Under the pieces are notes generated by a model. That model searched no databases, was not told the DNA's origin, and saw only the letters and a program-made list of their open reading frames with translations. From contig NZ_CP122379.1 of NCBI RefSeq assembly GCF_029814825.1, forward strand, positions 1,798,001-1,862,000: a stretch of DNA of 64,000 bases. The letters run 5' to 3'. Of this stretch, positions 7,292 to 16,347 are shown in pieces; within the stretch, counting starts at the first letter, position 1, and each line of letters starts with the position of its first letter. A program made the position numbers and the translations under genes. The stretch comes from Aequorivita marisscotiae. GTDB taxonomy: Bacteria; Bacteroidota; Bacteroidia; Flavobacteriales; Flavobacteriaceae.

Positions 7292-8401
7292 ATGAAGGAA
7301 GATTATTACGAAATTTTAGAAATCTCAAAGTCCGCCACGGCAGCGGAAATTAAAAAAGCGTACCGAAAGAAGGCAATTCAGTACCATCCCGATAAAAATC
7401 CGGGCGATGCTGAAGCCGAGGCAATGTTTAAAAAATCTGCGGAAGCGTACGAAATATTAAGCGACCCCAATAAACGTTCGCGCTACGATCAATTTGGCCA
7501 CCGAGCCTTTGATGGCAGTGGTGGTTTTGGCGGAGGTGGTATGAATATGGAAGACATATTCAGCCAGTTTGGCGATATTTTTGGCGGTGGTTTTGGTGGT
7601 GGCTTCGGCGGTTTTGGCGGTGGTGGTCGCAGAACCGTAAAAGGAAGCAATTTGCGAATACGCGTACAACTTACTTTGGAAGAAATAGCCAATGGCGTTG
7701 AAAAAAAGATAAAAGTAAAACGCAAAAAACTGGCCAAAGGCACAACCTATAAAACTTGTGCTACTTGTAATGGGCAAGGGCAGGTTACGCGAATTCAAAA
7801 CACAATTTTAGGGCGCATGCAAACTTCTGCTACGTGTAGTGCGTGTGGTGGTACAGGCCAAATAGTAGATTCTAAACCAGCAAACGCCGATGCTGACGGT
7901 ATGTTGGTAACCGAAGAAACTGTATCTATTAAAATTCCGGCCGGTGTTGTGGATGGAATGCAGTTAAAAGTATCTGGAAAAGGAAACGATGCTCCAGGCA
8001 ACGGAATTTCTGGCGATCTTTTGGTTGCAATTGAAGAAAAACCGCACGATACATTACAGCGTGAGGGCGATAATCTTCACTACGATTTATATATAAGTTT
8101 TTCTGAAGCAGCTTTGGGTACTTCAAAAGAGATAGAAACCGTTACCGGCAAAGTGCGTATTAAAATAGACAATGGAGCGCAGAGCGGAAAGATTTTAAGA
8201 CTTCGCAATAAAGGAATTCCAAGTATAAACGGATATGGAACTGGCGATTTGCTGGTACATGTGAATGTTTGGACCCCGAAATCGCTTTCGAAGGAACAAA
8301 AGGAGTTTTTTGAGAAAATGAGCAGTGACGAACATTTTCAGCCGAAGCCAGAGAAAGAAGACAAGTCGTTTTTTGAGAAAGTGAAAGATATGTTCTCTTA
8401 A
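7292..8401 (+). CDS. dnaJ: Chaperone DnaJ with only the inner zinc centre
   Basis: 369 residues. The J domain has HPD at 32-34, which stimulates DnaK ATPase. A Gly/Phe-rich linker (75-113) and the two C-terminal substrate-binding beta domains follow. The cysteine-rich region has only two CxxCxGxG motifs, CATCNGQG (156-163) and CSACGGTG (182-189). Their 18-residue spacing corresponds to motifs 2 and 3 of E. coli DnaJ, so zinc centre I (motifs 1 and 4) is absent. From memory this is the usual flavobacterial form. It is cotranscribed with grpE and ends before a strong terminator. Confidence 0.95.
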   Translation: MKEDYYEILEISKSATAAEIKKAYRKKAIQYHPDKNPGDAEAEAMFKKSAEAYEILSDPNKRSRYDQFGHRAFDGSGGFGGGGMNMEDIFSQFGDIFGGGFGGGFGGFGGGGRRTVKGSNLRIRVQLTLEEIANGVEKKIKVKRKKLAKGTTYKTCATCNGQGQVTRIQNTILGRMQTSATCSACGGTGQIVDSKPANADADGMLVTEETVSIKIPAGVVDGMQLKVSGKGNDAPGNGISGDLLVAIEEKPHDTLQREGDNLHYDLYISFSEAALGTSKEIETVTGKVRIKIDNGAQSGKILRLRNKGIPSINGYGTGDLLVHVNVWTPKSLSKEQKEFFEKMSSDEHFQPKPEKEDKSFFEKVKDMFS

Positions 8402-8489
8402 ACAAACGTTAAATAAATATTTTTCATATATTTGAAATGTCGCTTCGTCTTAGAAGTGATAATTTTTCTTTTTCATAGCAATTTTTTTT

Positions 8490-8528
8490 CCCACCCAAGA
8501 ATTCATTTTTTGGGTGGGTTTTGTTTTT
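8490..8528 (+). terminator. Terminator of grpE-dnaJ
   Basis: A 9-bp stem, CCCACCCAA (8490-8498) and TTGGGTGGG (8510-8518), is followed by a T-rich tract broken by one G. It lies about 90 bases after the dnaJ stop. Confidence 0.85.
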
Positions 8529-8751
8529 AAAAGCTAAGCCCAAAGCAACTCGACGGTTTTAAAATCGTCATTCTTTTAAAATAATTACCATTTGCACAAG
8601 CTGTGTTCATCTTCTTCACCTTTATAGTGCTGGTTTTTTTTAAGCGTATCTTTTCCCTTGGTTTATATGTCTAAAAAAAATCATAAATCTTTCTTCAATA
8701 AAGGTAGAGGTACTATCAATTCAATATATTTACATACTTCAAAAAAAATTT
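8529..8751. other. Gap before the ABC exporter genes
   Basis: Together with the terminator this is a 350-base gap. It is AT-rich and I see no gene or RNA structure in it. It must contain the promoter of the ABC genes, but no box matches the consensus well. Confidence 0.4.
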
Positions 8752-9678
8752 ATGGAAAAACTTTTAGTAGTCAACAATGTTTCCAAAATCTACGGAGATT
8801 ATAGGGCGCTCAACAATGTATCTATCGAGGTAGAAAAGGGAAGTATTTTTGGCCTGCTTGGACCAAATGGCGCTGGAAAAACTACGTTGATTCGCATTAT
8901 TAACCAAATTACCATGCCAGATGCAGGTACGGTAATTTTAGATGGTGAACCTCTTCAGCCAAACCACATTAAATATATTGGGTATTTGCCCGAAGAACGC
9001 GGGTTATACAAGTCTATGAAAGTGGGAGAACAAGCGCTGTACTTGGCACAGTTAAAAGGATTGACTAAACAGGAAGCAAAAGAACGACTTAAATATTGGT
9101 TTGATAGGTTGGAAATAGGTGATTGGTGGGACAAAAAAATCCAGGAATTATCTAAGGGAATGGCACAAAAAATACAATTTGTTGTTACCGTACTTCACAA
9201 CCCAAAACTGTTAATTTTTGATGAGCCATTTAGTGGTTTTGATCCTATTAACGCCAATCTTATTAAAGATGAAATATTAAAGCTACGCGACGATGGCGCC
9301 ACCGTAATTTTCTCTACCCACCGCATGGAATCTGTAGAAGAAATGTGCGATCATATTGCATTGATTCACAAATCCAATAAAATTTTGGACGGTAGGCTTA
9401 TCGATATAAAACGCCAGTATAAAAACAACACTTTTGAAATAGGTTTAATAACGCCAAACCACATGGCAGTTTCGACTGCTCTAAAAGATAAATTTGACAT
9501 TTTTCCGGCAACGTTTAAGAGTATTAATGACGAATTGCAGTACAAAGTAAAGATTCCTGATTCTGTGGCGCCAAATGACTTTGTTAGTTATTTAACTTCG
9601 TTAGGGCAGTTAACGCATTTTGTTGAAGTAGTACCCTCTGCAAACGATATTTTTATTGAAACCATTCAAAAAAACTAA
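8752..9678 (+). CDS. ABC exporter ATPase (NatA-like)
   Basis: 308 residues. Walker A is GPNGAGKTT (about 36-44), the signature is LSKGMAQKIQF (a degenerate LSGGQ), Walker B is LLIFDEPFSGFDP and the switch is STHR. The C-terminal ~80 residues after the ATPase are of the DUF4162 type seen in NatA/YhaQ-like ATPases. It powers the permease that starts six bases downstream. The family exports sodium, drugs or peptides; the substrate here is unknown. Confidence 0.9.
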   Translation: MEKLLVVNNVSKIYGDYRALNNVSIEVEKGSIFGLLGPNGAGKTTLIRIINQITMPDAGTVILDGEPLQPNHIKYIGYLPEERGLYKSMKVGEQALYLAQLKGLTKQEAKERLKYWFDRLEIGDWWDKKIQELSKGMAQKIQFVVTVLHNPKLLIFDEPFSGFDPINANLIKDEILKLRDDGATVIFSTHRMESVEEMCDHIALIHKSNKILDGRLIDIKRQYKNNTFEIGLITPNHMAVSTALKDKFDIFPATFKSINDELQYKVKIPDSVAPNDFVSYLTSLGQLTHFVEVVPSANDIFIETIQKN

Positions 9679-9684
9679 GCAACC

Positions 9685-10992
9685 ATGAATCATCTTCCGC
9701 TTATAATAAAGAGAGAATATCTTACCAAAGTGCGCAATAAATCTTTTATTGTAATGACGTTTTTGAGCCCACTGATTTTTGTGGGTATTTTCGCATTGGT
9801 AGCCTATTTGTCCAGTCTAAATAACGATACCGTTCGTAATATTTCAATACTGGATGAAAGTGGCATGTTTGCAGGCGAATTTAATTCTACCCCCCATTTA
9901 CAGTATAAAATGCTCAGCGGAGTACAATTGGCAGATGCCAAAAAAATAGCTGAAAATGGCGAAATTTATGGTTTGTTATATATTCCTAAAACCGAAAGCC
10001 TCGATGAACTTTCAGAGAAAATAACCTTTTATTCGGAAGACTCCCCCTCATTGTCTTTGATGAGTGACATTAATAACTTGTTGGAAGATAAAGTAAACAC
10101 TTTAAAACTAAAGGAGGCCGGAATTGATTCAGAAACCATTAAAAACCTTCACATTAACATAAGTGCCAATCAAGAAACATTTCAAGGAAAGGAAACCTCA
10201 AAGTTAGGTTCCGGCTTAAAATTAATTTTTGGTGGTGCCGCAGGTTATTTGCTTTTTATGTTTATTATTATTTATGGCAATATGATTATGCGCAGCGTAA
10301 TTGAAGAAAAAACAAGCCGTGTTATTGAAGTGATTATTTCTTCGGTAAAACCTCGAATTTTACTTTTGGGAAAAATCTTTGGAACTACACTCGCCGGGAT
10401 TACACAATTTGTAGTTTGGGTGGTGTTAATACTTGTATTAATGACTGTGGTAACGTCGGTATTCGGCATAGATCCTTCTGCAGGTTCCCCGTCGCAGCAA
10501 GTTATAGAAAACAGTGTAAATGGTGGTACCCAGCAAGTTTTGCAAGATGTAATGCTCGAGATTAATAACTTACCTATTGCTAATTTAATAGTAATGTTTA
10601 TCCTCTTTTTTGTAGGAGGATATTTACTCTATGCCTCATTATACGCCTCGGTGGGTGCAGCTGTAGATAGTGAAACGGATACCCAACAATTTATGATGCC
10701 TATTTTAATGCCACTTATTCTGGCGGTGTATGTCGGATTTTTCACCGTAATTGATAATCCACACGGAACTGTTTCCCAAGTTTTTTCGTACATACCTTTT
10801 ACTTCGCCGGTAGTAATGTTAATGCGTATTCCATTTGGTGTGCCGCTTTGGCAGCAAATTATTTCGGTAGTAATTTTATTCGCAACCTTTATTGCTATGG
10901 TTTGGTTTGCGGCAAAAATTTACCGAGTGGGAATATTAATGTATGGAAAAAAACCAACGTACAAAGAAATTTTTAAGTGGCTTAAGTATTAA
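9685..10992 (+). CDS. ABC-2 type permease (NatB-like)
   Basis: 435 residues. One N-terminal membrane helix (about 21-43) is followed by a ~140-residue extracytoplasmic part and five or six helices from about residue 180. EEKTSRVIEVIISSVKP, just after the second helix, is the coupling block of the ABC2_membrane_3 family. It forms the channel of the exporter with the ATPase encoded six bases upstream. Confidence 0.9.
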   Translation: MNHLPLIIKREYLTKVRNKSFIVMTFLSPLIFVGIFALVAYLSSLNNDTVRNISILDESGMFAGEFNSTPHLQYKMLSGVQLADAKKIAENGEIYGLLYIPKTESLDELSEKITFYSEDSPSLSLMSDINNLLEDKVNTLKLKEAGIDSETIKNLHINISANQETFQGKETSKLGSGLKLIFGGAAGYLLFMFIIIYGNMIMRSVIEEKTSRVIEVIISSVKPRILLLGKIFGTTLAGITQFVVWVVLILVLMTVVTSVFGIDPSAGSPSQQVIENSVNGGTQQVLQDVMLEINNLPIANLIVMFILFFVGGYLLYASLYASVGAAVDSETDTQQFMMPILMPLILAVYVGFFTVIDNPHGTVSQVFSYIPFTSPVVMLMRIPFGVPLWQQIISVVILFATFIAMVWFAAKIYRVGILMYGKKPTYKEIFKWLKY

Positions 10993-11046
10993 TAAAGAAT
11001 CCATTGAACGTTGCTATGAATTCGATGGAATTGAAAAAGAAAAATT

Positions 11047-11961
11047 ATGAAAAAGAACCTTTGCCTTACGGCCTGCCTAATGCTTTTTATTTTAGGTGCG
11101 TCTGCCCAAACAACAGACTTGGCGCGGATTGAATATTTAAATTTGCAGTTTGCCAAATCCGATAATTCTATAAACCGTTATCGGGCTTTGCTTCAGGCGC
11201 CAATTCCATTAAACAAGGAGAAGGAAAACCTTTTGGTGGTGGGGCTGGAATACAGATATGTTGATATTAATATTAATGACTCACAAGATGTTTTCGCTTT
11301 TGACGACCAACTGGTTTCGTCTGTGCAACAAATGAATGCTTATTTGGGATATGTATGGAAACAAAACGATTGGCGATTTGGTGTAAAAACCGGGGTGAAA
11401 ATTCAGAGCAATTTTGAAGGCAGTTTAGTAAACGACGACTTTATTTATGAAGTGGGAGCTTACGCCATAAAAGATAAAAAGAAAAATCCGGAAGAAGGTA
11501 AAAAACCATATCGCTTTATTATGGGGCTTGTTTATTCCACAACGCCGGGCAGATGGTACCCATTGCCCATTTTAAATTACTACAAAGAATTTCATCCCAA
11601 TTGGACGTACACCCTCGGGGTTCCAAAGACCAATGTGCGCCACTATCTAAATAACAGTCATAAAGATGCTATTCAGGCATTTGCTACATTAGATAATGTG
11701 TATTCTAACCTTCAACAAAATTTTGTACCACTTATAGACCAAGGTGAAGATGGTAAAGTGGCAGAAAGTGTGCAACTAACTATTGGTTTATTGGGCCTTG
11801 GTTACGAACACTTTTTTACGGAGCATTTATTGTTTTATGGGTATGCGGCGCATTCGGTTTACAACGATTTTAGGTTGGAAGACGGCGATGGAAAAAAAGT
11901 TTATAAAATAAATACCGAAAATTCTCCCTATTTTAGGGCAGGAATAAAATTTAAATATTAA
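11047..11961 (+). CDS. Outer-membrane beta-barrel protein (DUF6268-like)
   Basis: 304 residues. A signal peptide is cleaved around GASAQ (19-21). The rest is rich in aromatic, alternating strands and ends in an aromatic C terminus (AGIKFKY), as outer-membrane barrels do. The sequence style fits DUF6268 proteins, but I cannot confirm that assignment. Its stop shares one base with the start of the response regulator (TAATG at 11959-11963), so the two are translationally coupled. Confidence 0.7.
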   Translation: MKKNLCLTACLMLFILGASAQTTDLARIEYLNLQFAKSDNSINRYRALLQAPIPLNKEKENLLVVGLEYRYVDININDSQDVFAFDDQLVSSVQQMNAYLGYVWKQNDWRFGVKTGVKIQSNFEGSLVNDDFIYEVGAYAIKDKKKNPEEGKKPYRFIMGLVYSTTPGRWYPLPILNYYKEFHPNWTYTLGVPKTNVRHYLNNSHKDAIQAFATLDNVYSNLQQNFVPLIDQGEDGKVAESVQLTIGLLGLGYEHFFTEHLLFYGYAAHSVYNDFRLEDGDGKKVYKINTENSPYFRAGIKFKY

Positions 11962-13124
11962 TGGCAAGAATACTTATAATAGAAGATGAGGCAGCAATTA
12001 GAAGAGTTTTGGTGAAAATTCTTTCTGAAGAAAACCAAGGCTACGAGGTGTTTGAAGCAGAAGATGGCCTTGCCGGAATGGAACTGATAAAAAATGAAGA
12101 TTTCGATTTGGTACTTTGCGATATCAAAATGCCCAAAATGGACGGAGTTGAGGTTTTGGAAGCCGTAAAAAAAATTAAACCCGAAACACCTATGGTTATG
12201 ATTTCCGGACACGGCGATCTTGAAACTGCCGTAAATACAATGAAATTGGGCGCCTTCGATTATATTTCAAAACCACCGGATTTAAACCGTTTATTAAACA
12301 CTGTTCGTATAGCCTTAGACCGGAAAGAGTTGGTTGTTGAAAATACCCGCCTTAAAAAAAAGGTTTCAAAAAACTATGAAATGGTAGGCGAATCGCCAGA
12401 GATAGAACAGATTAAAAAAATGATTGAAAAAGTGGCCCCCACCGAAGCACGCGTTTTAATTACCGGTCCCAATGGTACCGGAAAAGAACTGGTGGCGCAT
12501 TGGCTACATCAAAAAAGCGATCGTAGCAACGGTCCGATGATAGAGGTTAACTGCGCTGCAATTCCTAGCGAATTAATTGAAAGCGAACTATTCGGGCACG
12601 TAAAAGGCGCTTTTACCTCAGCAAATAAAGACCGAGCTGGTAAATTTGAAGCTGCAAATGGCGGTACAATTTTTCTCGATGAAGTGGGCGATATGAGCCT
12701 CTCTGCGCAGGCAAAGGTGCTTAGAGCCTTACAGGAAAATAAAGTACAACGCGTTGGTAGCGACAAGGACATTAAGGTTGATGTTCGCGTAATTACTGCG
12801 ACCAATAAAAATTTAAAAAAGGAAATAGAAGCAGGTAATTTTCGCGAAGATCTCTATCATAGATTGGCAGTAATTCTTATAAAAGTTCCACCGTTAAATG
12901 ATAGAAGAGACGACATTCCATTATTGGTTGATTATTTTTCTGAAAAAATTTCAGTTGAACACGGTACGACTAAAAAGAAATTCGCTCCAAAAGCTATAAA
13001 ATTATTGCAAGAATACGATTGGACAGGAAATATTCGCGAACTCAGAAATGTTGTGGAGCGCTTAATTATTCTCGGAGAAAAGGAAATTAGCGTTGAGGAT
13101 GTTAAATTGTTCGCCAGTAAATAG
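11961..13124 (+). CDS. Sigma-54-type response regulator without DNA-binding helix
   Basis: 387 residues. The receiver domain (1-120) carries acidic D9/E10, the phospho-acceptor D54 in CDIKMP and K104. An AAA+ domain follows (about 142-370), with Walker A GPNGTGKE (169-176), GAFTSA in place of GAFTGA (216-221) and Walker B GTIFLDE. The usual C-terminal Fis-type helix-turn-helix is missing: the protein ends 17 residues after RELRNVVERLIIL. It probably activates RpoN from solution or with a partner. No histidine kinase lies nearby. It is coupled to the barrel gene and eight bases from ppk2. Confidence 0.9.
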   Translation: MARILIIEDEAAIRRVLVKILSEENQGYEVFEAEDGLAGMELIKNEDFDLVLCDIKMPKMDGVEVLEAVKKIKPETPMVMISGHGDLETAVNTMKLGAFDYISKPPDLNRLLNTVRIALDRKELVVENTRLKKKVSKNYEMVGESPEIEQIKKMIEKVAPTEARVLITGPNGTGKELVAHWLHQKSDRSNGPMIEVNCAAIPSELIESELFGHVKGAFTSANKDRAGKFEAANGGTIFLDEVGDMSLSAQAKVLRALQENKVQRVGSDKDIKVDVRVITATNKNLKKEIEAGNFREDLYHRLAVILIKVPPLNDRRDDIPLLVDYFSEKISVEHGTTKKKFAPKAIKLLQEYDWTGNIRELRNVVERLIILGEKEISVEDVKLFASK

Positions 13125-13132
13125 ATATATAG

Positions 13133-14011
13133 ATGAAAGAAGTACGCATTGAAGATTTTAAAGTTAGTGGGCCTATAAAATTAGATGGCTCCCGAAATGA
13201 TTTTGATTTGGAAGCCTCTGAGGATGAGTTGAAAAATCAATTAAGAAAAACGCGAAAAGAGTTAGGTAAACTTCAAGACACGCTATACGCCCATGGAAAA
13301 TATGCAGTTTTGGTCTGCCTTCAAGGAATGGATACGGCTGGGAAAGATAGCTTAATTCGCGAAGTTTTTAAAGATTTTAATGCCCGTGGAGTAGTGGTTC
13401 ACAGTTTTAAAACGCCCACTTCGCTCGAAAAAAAACACGATTATCTTTGGCGCCACTACATTGCACTTCCCGAACGCGGAAAGTTTGGCGTTTTCAATAG
13501 AACACATTATGAAAATGTTTTGGTTACCCGTGTACACCCCGAATATATTCTTGGTGAAAATTTGCCGGACGTAAACTCTTTAGATGATATTGATACAGAA
13601 TTCTGGGACAAACGATTTCAGCAAATCAATAATTTTGAAAAGACAGTACAAGAAAACGGAACTATTATTTTCAAATTCTTTTTAAACCTTTCAAAAGAAG
13701 AACAAAAAAATCGATTGCTTCGCAGGCTGGACAAGCCAAATAAAAATTGGAAATTTTCTCCAGGCGATTTAGACGAAAGGGAATTATGGCAAGAATACAG
13801 AAATTGTTATGAGGAAGCCATTAATCGCACCTCAAAACCCCACGCTCCTTGGTACATTATTCCTTCAGACGATAAGGATACTGCCCGATTAATTGTGGCA
13901 GAAATTATGCTTCGCGAACTAAAAAAATACGAGGACATCAAAGAACCTGAACTAGACGACGCTATAAAGGCAAAAATTTCAGAATACCGTGAACGTCTTA
14001 AAAATGATTAA
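13133..14011 (+). CDS. Polyphosphate kinase 2 family (PPK2) phosphotransferase
   Basis: 292 residues, one PPK2 domain. Walker A is GMDTAGKDSLI (65-75). The lid motif and Walker B region with FNRTHYENVLVTRVHPE (about 121-137) follow, then a basic helix LRRLDKPNKNWKFSPGDLDER. These enzymes move phosphate between polyphosphate and nucleotides, usually to recharge AMP or ADP. The length and the PGDLDER block fit the class III-like group. It starts eight bases after the response regulator. Confidence 0.9.
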   Translation: MKEVRIEDFKVSGPIKLDGSRNDFDLEASEDELKNQLRKTRKELGKLQDTLYAHGKYAVLVCLQGMDTAGKDSLIREVFKDFNARGVVVHSFKTPTSLEKKHDYLWRHYIALPERGKFGVFNRTHYENVLVTRVHPEYILGENLPDVNSLDDIDTEFWDKRFQQINNFEKTVQENGTIIFKFFLNLSKEEQKNRLLRRLDKPNKNWKFSPGDLDERELWQEYRNCYEEAINRTSKPHAPWYIIPSDDKDTARLIVAEIMLRELKKYEDIKEPELDDAIKAKISEYRERLKND

Positions 14012-14064
14012 TTTGTCGGCTCACTGAGTTAAAAAAGACACTGATTCTATAAAATTTTTTACAA

Positions 14065-15456
14065 ATGAAAACTCGATTAATCCCTGCTTTAATTTTCTTT
14101 CTATTTATTTCAACTGCAAGCATTTCACAAAATGCAGCGCAGGATTCTACTATGCTAAAAAAGCTTTATACCACGGCCTTATCAGATGGAAAAGCATACG
14201 ACTGGTTAGATTATCTTTCCAACCAAATTGGAGGACGTTTGTCTGGTTCTTTTGAGGCAGAACGCGCTGTAAAATACACCGAAGCCGAGCTAAAGGAACT
14301 GGGTTTAGACAAGGTTTGGCTACAACCGGTAATGGTGCCAAAATGGACACGTGGTTTTAAGGAATACGCCTATATTGAATCTCCCTCGGGCGAAAAAACC
14401 GTTACCAATATTTTAGCACTGGGAGGGTCTGTGCCAACACCTAATTTGGGAATAAAAGCCGAGGTAGTAGAAGTTCATAATTTTGAGGAACTCGCAAGTT
14501 TAGGTCGTCAAAAAATTGAAGGTAAAATAGTTTTTTTTAACAGACCAATGCAACCAGATTTAATACACACGGGCCATGCCTACGGAGGTGCGTCAAATCA
14601 ACGTTATTCCGGTGCGGCAGAAGCTACCAAGTATGGAGCAATTGGCGTATTGGTGCGTTCGCTGTCTTTAAAAAACGATTCTGCACCGCATACGGGGGCA
14701 ATGAGTTATGGCGATACCCCAGAATCAAAACGAATTCCTGCTGCCGCAATTAGCACAAAAGATGCAGATTATCTCAGTGGCTTACTGAAACTAGAACCAC
14801 AGTTACAATTTTACTTTAAACAAAACTGTAAAATTTGGGACGATGTACTTTCTTATAATGTAATTGGCGAAATAACTGGCACCACTTACCCTGATAAATA
14901 TATGGTAGTTGGTGGCCACTTAGACAGTTGGGATGTTGGTGATGGCGCTCACGACGATGGTGCGGGAGTTACACAAAGTATGGAAGTATTGCGACTTTTT
15001 AAAAAACTGAATTACAAGCCAAAACACAGCATTCGCGTAGTTTTATTTATGAATGAAGAAAATGGTTTGCGCGGCGGATTAAAATATGCCGAAGAAGCCA
15101 AACGAAAAAATGAAACCCACGTTTTTGCATTGGAGAGCGATAGTGGTGGATTTACACCTCGGGGTTTTTCGCTTGAAACCGATGCAGCTAACCTCGCGCA
15201 AATTCGTTCGTGGGTGCCACTTTTTGAGCCGTATTTAATTCATCTGTTTGATGAAGGGTATAGCGGCGCAGATATACGTCCAATGAAAGGAAATATTAAT
15301 GTGCTGGCTGGATTACAACCAGATTCTCAGCGTTATTTCGATATTCACCACTCTGCAAACGATACATTTGAACAAATTAACAAACGCGAACTGGAACTTG
15401 GCGCGGCAACTATGGCTAGTCTGATGTATTTAATGGATACTTACGGCGCTAAATAA
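14065..15456 (+). CDS. Exported M28 family zinc peptidase
   Basis: 463 residues. A signal peptide covers residues 1-22. A PA-type insert lies at about 130-235. The catalytic M28 domain shows the dinuclear zinc set GGHLDSWD (H285), HDDGAG (D297), NEEN (E331/E332), ESDS (D359) and HHSANDT (H428/H429). The layout resembles carboxypeptidase Q-like (PGCP) enzymes, which release terminal amino acids from peptides in the periplasm. It is 53 bases downstream of ppk2. A terminator lies just after it, inside the opposing gene. Confidence 0.9.
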   Translation: MKTRLIPALIFFLFISTASISQNAAQDSTMLKKLYTTALSDGKAYDWLDYLSNQIGGRLSGSFEAERAVKYTEAELKELGLDKVWLQPVMVPKWTRGFKEYAYIESPSGEKTVTNILALGGSVPTPNLGIKAEVVEVHNFEELASLGRQKIEGKIVFFNRPMQPDLIHTGHAYGGASNQRYSGAAEATKYGAIGVLVRSLSLKNDSAPHTGAMSYGDTPESKRIPAAAISTKDADYLSGLLKLEPQLQFYFKQNCKIWDDVLSYNVIGEITGTTYPDKYMVVGGHLDSWDVGDGAHDDGAGVTQSMEVLRLFKKLNYKPKHSIRVVLFMNEENGLRGGLKYAEEAKRKNETHVFALESDSGGFTPRGFSLETDAANLAQIRSWVPLFEPYLIHLFDEGYSGADIRPMKGNINVLAGLQPDSQRYFDIHHSANDTFEQINKRELELGAATMASLMYLMDTYGAK

Positions 15457-15462
15457 ATTTAA

Positions 15463-16347
15463 TTACCACCATACTACAAAAAAACGTTCCATTTTATGGG
15501 GCGTTTTTTTATAAATTAAAGGTGATTTGTTATTTTTAATCTGAAGTTCAACTTTCTCTTTTATTTCTGAAAACGAATGCCAGGCTGCAATAGCCCTTGG
15601 TGGTAAAAGCCATTCTTTTTTGGTGGGTATGGCGTATAGTGCTTCGCTTTCTTCCGCAACAAAATCGTTGTGTTTTATCCAATATCCTACGATGCAGTTG
15701 GTGTAATTTAAAGAGAAATCATTGCTTTTTATTTTCTTCGGAATGAATAAAAAAGCCTTTAAACACAATTGTTGCGAAGTTGGCAAAGTGATATTTAAAG
15801 AGTGTAGTTTTTCAATAGTTTCCGCTTTTTGAAGTAGTGGAAATTGTTTCAACTTTACTTTTTCCAATTTATCAAAAAGACTGTCTTTTCGGTTGGGGCC
15901 AATCCATTTTTCTTCTTCCGTAGCACCTAGATTTTCATCGTATAAATAAAATTTGCAAGCTAATTCAATATGAATTATTTCTTCACTTTGTATGTTTTTA
16001 GCTATGTAATCCAGTTCGCCTAAGGTTTCTTTCGCACCATTTATTTGAAGATTTGCCACGAGGAGTTTATAGTTTTTTGAACTTCTTAAAAATGCTTCAA
16101 AACAGGCTTCGGCTTGCATTCCGAGTACTAATTGTTCGGGAAAGTTGAATTCGCTTGTGGTTATCATTTCATTTAAAAAACTAAAATTTTCAAAAGGATA
16201 CTTCTCCGAAGTAATTTTTAATTCAGGTGCGTTTATAAAGCTATTTAAAATGTGGCTATTCAATAGGTTGCGGTAAATTTTGGTGTTAAGTTTTAAATGT
16301 CCAAGCAATAAATCGGCTTTGTTTGTTGCCTTGCTCCATTTCAACAA
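15463..16347 (-). CDS. DUF1853 family protein
   Basis: Up to 294 residues. Family blocks are LGELDYIAKN, HIELACKFYLYD, GPNRKDSLFDKLEKVKLKQFPLL and the C terminus FFVVWW. The fold resembles restriction-endonuclease-like nucleases, but the function is unknown. The start is uncertain: the longest frame begins at TTG 16347 and would overlap rlmF by 62 bases, and a later TTG near LLLGHLKL is possible. It is probably cotranscribed with rlmF. Its 3' end carries the terminator of the opposing peptidase gene. Confidence 0.8.
   Translation of the reverse strand: MLKWSKATNKADLLLGHLKLNTKIYRNLLNSHILNSFINAPELKITSEKYPFENFSFLNEMITTSEFNFPEQLVLGMQAEACFEAFLRSSKNYKLLVANLQINGAKETLGELDYIAKNIQSEEIIHIELACKFYLYDENLGATEEEKWIGPNRKDSLFDKLEKVKLKQFPLLQKAETIEKLHSLNITLPTSQQLCLKAFLFIPKKIKSNDFSLNYTNCIVGYWIKHNDFVAEESEALYAIPTKKEWLLPPRAIAAWHSFSEIKEKVELQIKNNKSPLIYKKTPHKMERFFVVWW
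15478..15510 (+). terminator. Terminator of the M28 gene inside the DUF1853 coding region
   Basis: The outer stem is AAAAAAACG (15478-15486) with CGTTTTTTT (15502-15510), and a short inner TCC/GGG pair may extend it. It ends in seven T on the plus strand. The whole hairpin lies in the last codons of the convergent DUF1853 gene. Confidence 0.65.

Noticed and set aside
7457..7798. Antisense frames rich in proline or threonine opposite dnaJ
   Set aside because: They arise from the Gly/Phe-rich linker of dnaJ read in reverse; no other support.
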